The position numbers were made by a program, and so were the translations under genes. The notes beneath the pieces were generated by a model. That model had not been told where the DNA came from. It saw only the letters and a program-made list of their open reading frames with translations, and did not search any database. From contig NC_091661.1 of the NCBI RefSeq assembly GCF_042453785.1, positions 29,937,501 to 30,001,500 on the forward strand: a stretch of 64,000 nucleotides of DNA, read 5' to 3'. How positions within the stretch are numbered: the stretch's first letter is position 1; every line of letters starts with the position of its first letter. Shown here piece by piece: positions 57,297 to 64,000 of this stretch. The stretch comes from Malus domestica. Lineage: Eukaryota; Streptophyta; Magnoliopsida; Rosales; Rosaceae.

Positions 57297-60200
57297 ATGG
57301 GGAGCGTTGGAGAGGTCGGAGAAGGGCGGGTGTTGTCGGATGTGGAGGAGACTATATTTGTTGCTGTGGGGAAGGACGTGAAGCAGAGCGAAACGACGCT
57401 GGCTTGGGCGGTGAAGAACTTCGCCGGGAAGAGGATTTGCCTGCTACATGTTCACAAACCTTCTCTTCTACTGTCGATGTGTGAGTTCTTTACTCTGAAA
57501 GTTGAATTCGATCAATGTCTTTAGTGTTTTTGAGAAATTGACCTTAAATTGTGTTTGGCTGCTGAGAAAATCGAAAAGAAAATTTGAACTTCGAGGCAAT
57601 TGTTTTCAATTTAGAGTTATAATTGTGATTTTTGGTACTATTTGCAGCAGAAGGGATCGGTTCTGCTAGTAAATTGAAACAAGGAGCAGTTAAGGTGTTA
57701 CAGGTAGCTGAGAGGACGAAATTACGAAAGCTTCTAGATCAATACCGAATGATTCTCACCGGAGCGGGGGTAACGGCTCGCTTTTCATTGTTTTCATAGT
57801 TGTTTTGATAATCTACACTATAGATCGTGCACATTAGTATTCGAAATCTGAATTTCAAGTATAGGGAGAGCGTTATTTTCGTCTTAGGGTGCTTTCTTAT
57901 GAATGCAGGTGGAGGCAAATGAATTATGGATGGAGATGGGAAATGTCGAAGAGGGGATTGTCGAAATAGTTGCTCGGCACCATATTAGATGGCTTGTCAT
58001 GGGGGCAGCTGCAGATGAACATTATTCTGAGTATGCATCAGTGAATATACTTTTAATGATAATTTTTTTCTTTAGTCATGCTACTGTGTCGTTCTAGGAT
58101 TCATACAGCTGACCCCACTTAGTGGCATTCTAGGAAGAAAACAATGCAAATGAATTATGAACGCAGTGGCGTTCTAGGATTCATACAGCCGACCCACTCA
58201 GTGAGACAAGGCTTTGTTGTAGTAGTCATGCTACTTTGTCGTTCCTAGTGCTATGTGGGTAAAATCAAAGAAACATATTCTATTGCTGGTAAATCTAATT
58301 TAATGATGAAGGGCGTGTGATCGGTAATGAGTTGAAAGACTTGTGAACATGCATATCATTTATGTTGACTGACTCATCCTTGCTGGGATTGCAGGAGATT
58401 GGCTGAGATAAAGTCCAGGAAAGCATTTTTCGTATGCCAAAAGGCAGCTAGTTCCTGTCATATTTGGTTTGTTTGTAAGGGGTACCTCATATATACAAGG
58501 TTTGGCACCTTTCACACCAACTCATGCATCGGCGGGTTTAAGTTTTTCTTAATGTATTGGCAGACTGGCTCATAACTGTTGTTTTCACCCAAGTAGCTTT
58601 CCCTGTTAAGTTCAAACTGTCAATTTTGTAACTTTGTTGCGTTGTCCTTATACGTACTATATTTAATTGCCACTTATATGAAGCACGTGAAAACAGGGGA
58701 GACAGAGAAGATGAATCTGAAATAGAAATTGCCCCTCCTCTGCTGCTGACGAATTGGGCTTTTGGAACAGAGCAACCAGAACACTTCAGATCAGAATCAA
58801 CTGATTCGCTGAGAAATCTGGTAGCCTCACTACCCAGACTGTTTTTTTCTCCAATGAGAAATTCTGTTTGACTTTTCGCTCTAATGTGAGGTGGTACTAG
58901 ACAAGTAACTTTGTTACAGAGCTCTGCAGATGCTGAGGAAGATACCAGCGAGTTGGAAGAAATATCAGGGAGGTCGACCCCGTTGATGATAGATGCGGTG
59001 AGAAAATTCATTCATTGGCACCCTTTGTATGCAAGTACATGGATGATTTTCATTACACATCATTTACTGCTTTGCTGAAATTGTACAAAATTCTTCCTAG
59101 AAAACCGCTTAGGTGTGCATGTTTATAGTTTCTGTTTTATGTCCTGAGTTTTGAGTTATGGGGAACATATTGGGGCAGATAAAGAGCTTCTTTTGTGCTC
59201 TGTCAGGCTTTAGTTGTGGCAAAAACTTCTTTTCAAGTCAGTGTGTGCTGTACTTTTCAAACCATTTGATTAGTCTTTAATTGCTTATCTTTACAGGAGG
59301 GAGAAGAAAATGGTGAAAGTTATCATAGCGTAGAACAAGCCATTGTGGATGCTAAGAACTTAAAACTGAAGGAATTTGAAGAGACAACTAGGCGGTGGAA
59401 AGAGGAAGATGATGCGGTGGAGGCTAAATGCAAGGTAAAATTTGGAATGGCATGAATTGCTCATGAGTTAAACTGATCTCATTTATTAGCCTGATCGTTT
59501 TCTAGATTGAATGCGTCAAACTTTGACCTTTTGGGTTTCTTTAGATGCTGGTATTTGTCTGCATGTGGTGTGCATTTGTGCAAGCATGCATATTTTGGTG
59601 ATTTATGCATACCTACTAATAGCAGATACTGTCTCTCATTCTTCACCACAAAGTTTGTGTTGTCCATGCCTTCTTACAGGCCAAAGCATTTGAAAGTTTA
59701 TGCACTAAGGAGATGAGCCAAAGAAAAGAGATGGAAGAAATGCTTGCTAGATTAAAGCAAGAAATAGACAGGGTGAAGGATGAGAGTGAGGAATCTATAA
59801 GACAACTCCCAATGGTTGAGGACAAGAAGTTAGTGCTGGAGAAACAACTAGAAGCGTCACAAAGTGAGGTCAAGGAGTTAGAGGAGAAAATCATCTCAGC
59901 TGCGGGGCTCTTGATAAGTTTCAGGGAAAAACGGGATAAAATGAAGATAGAGCATAGAAATGCAATGAGAAAAGTCAGACAGCTAGAGACAATGATAAAT
60001 GGGGAAGCTGCAAGCTTTGATCAGGCAGAATTCCCTATCTTCTCTTTTATGGAGATCAACGAGGCAACTCACAACTTTGATCCGTCCTGGAAGATTAAAG
60101 AAGGAAGGCGCGGAAGTGTTTATAAAGGGATTCTTCGCCACATGCATGTTGCTATTAAGATGTTGCCTTCTTATGGTTCTAAAACTCAATTGGACTTCGA

Positions 60201-61307
60201 ACATGAGGTAAATCTTATGTTATGTTTTCTACAGTATTTATGTGTTATTAGAAAACCAGTGAAACAGTTGTGAATTCATTATTTCGGTTCAATTCCATCA
60301 GGTAGAGGTCTTGAGCAGAGTGCGGCATCCAAACTTAGTAACACTAATTGGAACCTGTCCAGAATCCAGGTCAGTTGTATATGAGTACCTAAAGAATGGC
60401 TGCCTTGAAGACCTCCTTGCCTGCAAAGACAACACTCCGCCTCTTCCATGGCAAATTCGAACGTCCATTGCTACAGAGATATGCTCTGCCCTCATATTCC
60501 TTCACTCAAATATCCCCTGTCTTGTCCATGGGAACGTGAAACCCAGTAACATTCTCTTTGAAGCGAACTTTGTGAGCAAACTTATAAATTTGGGCATCAA
60601 CTCTTTGATCCCACAGAACGAAAACCCGACCAACTTCACCAAAATACGTAGTGACCCAAATGGAGCTCATGTGTATATGGATCCAGAGTATCTTGAAACT
60701 GGAAAACTCACACCAGAATCAGATGTTTACTCATTCGGGATTATACTGTTGCAACTTTTAACTGCAAGTCCGCTTTCAGGAATAGTGAAGGATGTGAAAT
60801 ATGCATTAGAAAATGACAACTTCAAAGCATTGCTGGACGTTTCAGCCGGAGATTGGCCACTAGAGCAAGCAAAAGAGATGGCTTACATAGCACTGAGGTG
60901 CTGCGAGAACAAGCGCTTGGATCGGCTAGACCTATTGGTTGCCCACGAGGCAATGAGAGCTTCATACGCTGCCTCAGCAACGTGCTTGGTTTCCAAGAAG
61001 CTTATTCGGACACCATCCCATTTCGTCTGCCCCATTCTGCAGGTAACTTACGTCCATCGGACTCGAATTCCAATTTCTGTAGAATCACTAACTGAACACG
61101 ATATGCGTTAATTTGCATTTGCAGGAAGTCATGCAAGATCCACACATTGCAGCAGATGGTTTCACATACGAAGAAGAAGCAATACGGGGATGGCTGAAAA
61201 GCGGCCACAACACGTCGCCGATGACAAATCTTGAGCTCGAACACTGCAATCTGGTCCCCAATTATGCCCTCCAGTATGCAATTCAACAGTGGCAACTACA
61301 GTTGTAA
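57297..61307 (+). CDS. U-box protein with USP, coiled-coil and (pseudo)kinase domains (PUB33/34 type)
   Basis: Exons 57297-57480, 57648-57769, 57909-58030, 58395-58499, 58697-58820, 58920-58997, 59297-59434, 59680-60207, 60302-61042 and 61125-61307 join in frame to 774 residues. Domains in order: USP-like (about 18-178), coiled coil (about 255-400), kinase-like (about 425-690), U-box (about 708-773, FVCPILQEVMQDPHIAADGFTYE). U-box proteins are E3 ubiquitin ligases; this layout is the plant class IV RLCK/PUB family. The ATP-anchoring Lys451 (VAIKML) is kept, but the glycine loop reads IKEGRRG, the catalytic loop HGN (Asn545 in the catalytic-Asp position) and the DFG motif NLG (Asn563). The kinase part is therefore probably inactive and may act as a binding module. 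A short direct repeat (gtggcgttctaggattcatac) lies in intron 3. Confidence 0.9.
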
Positions 61308-61671
61308 AAATTACTCGCATCTTTACTTCTTTTACTGTTTGTATACACAGTGATTATACCTGCCTGTAGCATCATTATCTTTAGAAAATGATTTTAGGCC
61401 AAAATTAATTACTGATTATACTTCAGAACCATGGAAATCGGAAGCTCGTAGTCTAATGATACTTTTTTATTATTTTCTCAACAGAGGAAAATGTTACAGG
61501 TTCGAATCTCGTTTATGCCTTTTGATTAAAAACTAACACAACATGAAAACTATAAGAAAGAAGAATCCTTATTTTGGTTACACGATCTAACTTAACTATA
61601 ACTTATTTATTCGCTGCCATCATAATTTAACTAACTCCAAGGGCTCCAATGTCGTAATTTATCATTGACAA
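61308..61671. other. Intergenic, nothing recognised
   Basis: 3' flank of the U-box gene. No other feature is seen. Confidence 0.4.
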
Positions 61672-62155
61672 GGTTCTAAAAGTCGTTAGGCGCTAGTCGG
61701 GCGGCGGGTTGGGGCCTAGCGCTTAGGCGGCTAGGCGGGAGCCTAGGCGGACTAGGCGGATTTAAGTAAATCTATCATATTTCAGGTAAATAAGTGTCTG
61801 CTTCTACTTGAAATATATATAATTTCATCATAAACTACAAAATAGAATGCATATATATCAAGAAGTATTGGAACATAATGAAAACATGTGAAATAAGGAT
61901 ATAATGTTTGTTCATTCAAGTATGCAACAAGTCTCTTACAATTTATTGGAAAAAAATAAAATGCAAAATGAAAGTTATGTATTTTCTGTCTAAGTGAGTT
62001 GCAACCTAGGCCGGTCTAGGCGGGTGCCTAGGCGGGCTAGGTGGGTGCCTAGGTGGTCTAGGCGGTGGGCTGGGGCCTAGGCATTAATCGGGGCGGTGGG
62101 TTGGGGCCTAGCGCCTAGGCGGCGCTAGGCGGGGATTTTTAGAACAGTGATCATT
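61672..62155. mobile_element. MITE-like element rich in cctaggcgg repeats
   Basis: The left end gttctaaaagtcgttaggcgc and the right end gcgctaggcggggatttttagaac are inverted. Blocks of ctaggcgg and ggggcctag repeat near both ends (61690-61770 and 62010-62140) around an AT-rich core. No clear target duplication is seen. Confidence 0.65.
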
Positions 62156-62615
62156 GGTGTAAAAGAAATTCCTACTGTCATTCTACGAAAAAAATGGGAA
62201 CAATATTTTTCAATTTTTGGTAGGAATAATGGAATAATTATATGGCTATTAGCAGGAAAGTGATTTTCGCGGTCTTGTTTTGTTAGTTTTTTATTTTTAT
62301 TTTACGGTGTCAAATTAGGTTTGTTGTCTGATTGCACTCACAAAAATACCCGGATGTACTCTGGTGGTCAAACCCGACTCTACGCATCACACTCCATTTG
62401 TGAGATAGCTGCCGCACTAAAGTTTCGCTTTAAAATAAAGTGTGAAGATCACTATTCTCGATAATCTCAAGTTTTATCTTTCGAGCGAGACTGTGAAAAT
62501 CACTATTTTCAATAATCTCAAGTCGAAAAAACAAGTAAAAAATCTGAAGTCCAATCTTTGTTGATGGGCTGGAAGCCCAATGTTATAATGAACTGAATTC
62601 TCCCAGTGAACCAAC
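62156..62615. other. Intergenic, nothing recognised
   Basis: It contains two near-repeats of gtgaagatcactattctcgataatctcaag type (about 62441-62475 and 62493-62525). Confidence 0.4.
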
Positions 62616-62618
62616 TTA

Positions 62619-63044
62619 GGGGTGTATTCAATTGGGATTTTGAGGGATTTTAATTCTTTTAATGAATCTAGTTGTATTTAATTAGGATTTTAAGTGATTA
62701 TCTGAAATTTAATATGTATTCAATCAAGATTTTAAGATAGTTTATTAAAATCCTTAGAAATCCGGGTGTATTCAATTAGAATTTTAAAGAAGTTTATAAC
62801 ATTTCAGGTGTATTAAATTAGAATTTGAATTTAAAGAATTTGGAAAAGTTGAGGAATTAGAGGGAATTAGAGAGATTTTGTAGTGTATTTTAAGCATTCA
62901 CAAATCTCACATCTTTCTATGAGATTTCGAGGGAATTGAATTAAAATTTTACATAGAATCTCTACAAATTCGTTAAACTCCATAAAAATCTATGAATTTA
63001 TAAATTCATTAAAATCTCTCGAATTCCCAATTGAATACATCCCC
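62619..63044. mobile_element. Harbinger-type MITE, complete
   Basis: 426 bp with inverted ends GGGGTGTATTCAATTGGGA and TCCCAATTGAATACATCCCC. Target duplication TTA at 62616-62618 and 63045-63047. Internal repeats of gtattcaatyagrattt type occur. Its ends resemble those of the 19807-27293 element, so the two may belong to one superfamily. Confidence 0.85.
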
Positions 63045-63059
63045 TTAAAGAGAAATTTT

Positions 63060-63228
63060 TTATTATAACGGGAATACAAGTGATACACCACGTATTTTTA
63101 TAAAAGTGGTGAAATTTTTTATTTTTTAAGTTATTAACTTTTTAGTACACATATCTCACTATTTATATGGTAACACGTGATGTACCATCTCGCGTACGGA
63201 TCATATTGAAAATTTTCTTCAACTTAAG
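63060..63228. mobile_element. MITE, partner of 46826-46995
   Basis: Shares gtgatacaccacgta, aagttattaac and cacgtgatgtacca with the copy at 46826-46995 in the same order. Confidence 0.6.
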
Positions 63229-63356
63229 GGTTAAGGCTATCAATCTCTCAATTCCAAATGCTACCCCTTTTCACTCTCTCCCTCAGCGCGTGAAACAAAC
63301 CCTACCATCCTCCTATCCTATGTCGTAATCTCAAATTTTATTTATTTAATATAAGA

Positions 63357-63510
63357 AAAATTAATGAAAAAAGATTGAAAACTTTGAGTTTTAATTATAA
63401 GGACAAAATAAATGGTAAAGTAAATAATAATATGTTTAACTTTTTAGTGTAAAAATATGATTTTTCGTTAAAATGAACATAACCTTAGAATTTTCTTTAA
63501 AATTCCATTT
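63357..63510. repeat. Dispersed repeat, partner of 44618-44775
   Basis: Shares the blocks listed for that copy. Confidence 0.7.
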
Positions 63511-63539
63511 AATATATTTATTTTCATTTATTTTATTTT

Positions 63540-64000
63540 ATTTTTTCCTTTTACTGCAAAGGGTTCCCTTCCTTCTCTTCCATCTCTCGCCTTTATATTT
63601 TCTCCTTACGAACTCTCTCACTGTCTCCGTTCACCTTCGGCTTGTCAATTTCTTGCATTTTCTCGGCGATTTTCCTTCCCGCCAAACACTCCGAATCTCC
63701 CTCCCGCCTGCTCCGATTCCCGCAGATATCCCGACGTCCTCCCTGTTCTTGAACCGATCTCTGCTCGCGCCTCCACTGGTACGTAAACCGATTACTCCCT
63801 CACTTCCTTCTCACCCATATATATACACACACACATTTATACGTATAATATCATATATCGATCACAGATCACGTGTTTCCATACCTTTCCGAGCTTCTCC
63901 GAATTCTTGCTTTTTGAGTCTTGATTTTTTTTTTTTTCAATTGAATTGTTTCTCTGTATGATAGCTGGAAAAACTCTGTATCTGTGCAATGAACGAGAGA
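63540..64000 (+). other. Possible 5' leader of a gene beyond the window
   Basis: A C/T-rich, leader-like stretch ends at a good donor (ccactg|gtacgt, about 63779). A spliced 5' UTR of a downstream gene is plausible; no coding start can be assigned. Confidence 0.3.

Noticed and set aside
63473-63961. Coding exon at the right edge
   Set aside because: Hydrophobic C/T-rich translation typical of a leader, interrupted by a good splice donor. Treated as possible 5' UTR only.

Overview
This is a stretch of plant nuclear DNA. The genes carry GT-AG introns, the intergenic DNA is AT-rich, and the space between genes is filled with plant DNA transposons (MULE, Harbinger-like, CACTA-like, many MITEs), a Tat-type Ty3/Gypsy retrotransposon and a solo LTR. 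The gene content and repeat style suggest a woody rosaceous species such as apple or pear. That placement is inferred from general resemblance and was not checked by a search.

Left half (1-36.4 kb): a tandem cluster of intronless CYP89A-type cytochrome P450 genes, all on the plus strand. Copy 1 is cut by the window edge (1-958). Copy 2 (2755-4311) is full length but carries an in-frame TAG. Copies 3 (27819-29381) and 4 (32996-34558) are intact at 520 codons. The copies share flanking DNA, including small decayed exon-like pieces of an unrecognised gene, so the duplicated unit was larger than the P450 itself. Copy 2 looks mosaic, which points to gene conversion or unequal exchange. The 23.5 kb between copies 2 and 3 is mostly nested transposons. 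A MULE with a 9-bp target duplication (4380-18100) contains a 12.5-kb Tat-lineage LTR retrotransposon (4971-17480) whose two LTRs look identical except for one C in a homopolymer. Further right, a MITE is split by a Harbinger-like element (19807-27293) that holds CACTA-like sequence and a 2.2-kb solo LTR (24940-27126). Target duplications support four of these insertions.

The retrotransposon encodes Gag-protease and RT-RNase H-integrase in one frame interrupted by two stops. On the opposite strand it carries a two-exon gene that splices cleanly into a 745-residue protein.

Right half (36.5-64 kb): ordinary single-copy genes. They are an SLH-domain plastid-type protein with 10 exons, a class 3 lipase with a GC-AG intron, a truncated prolyl 4-hydroxylase fragment, a 63-residue CHCH-like protein (minus strand), a KIN-10/Kid-like kinesin with 18 exons and a C-terminal helix-hairpin-helix, a coiled-coil protein (minus strand), and a USP/coiled-coil/kinase/U-box protein whose kinase domain lacks catalytic aspartates. 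Exon borders were read by eye from splice sites and phase, and every joined model stays in frame to its stop.

No convincing new molecular system was found. The most interesting points are the P450 mosaic with a variant haem loop, the antisense spliced gene in a very young retrotransposon, the nested-insertion record with an empty-site comparison inside the window, and the predicted pseudokinase U-box protein.
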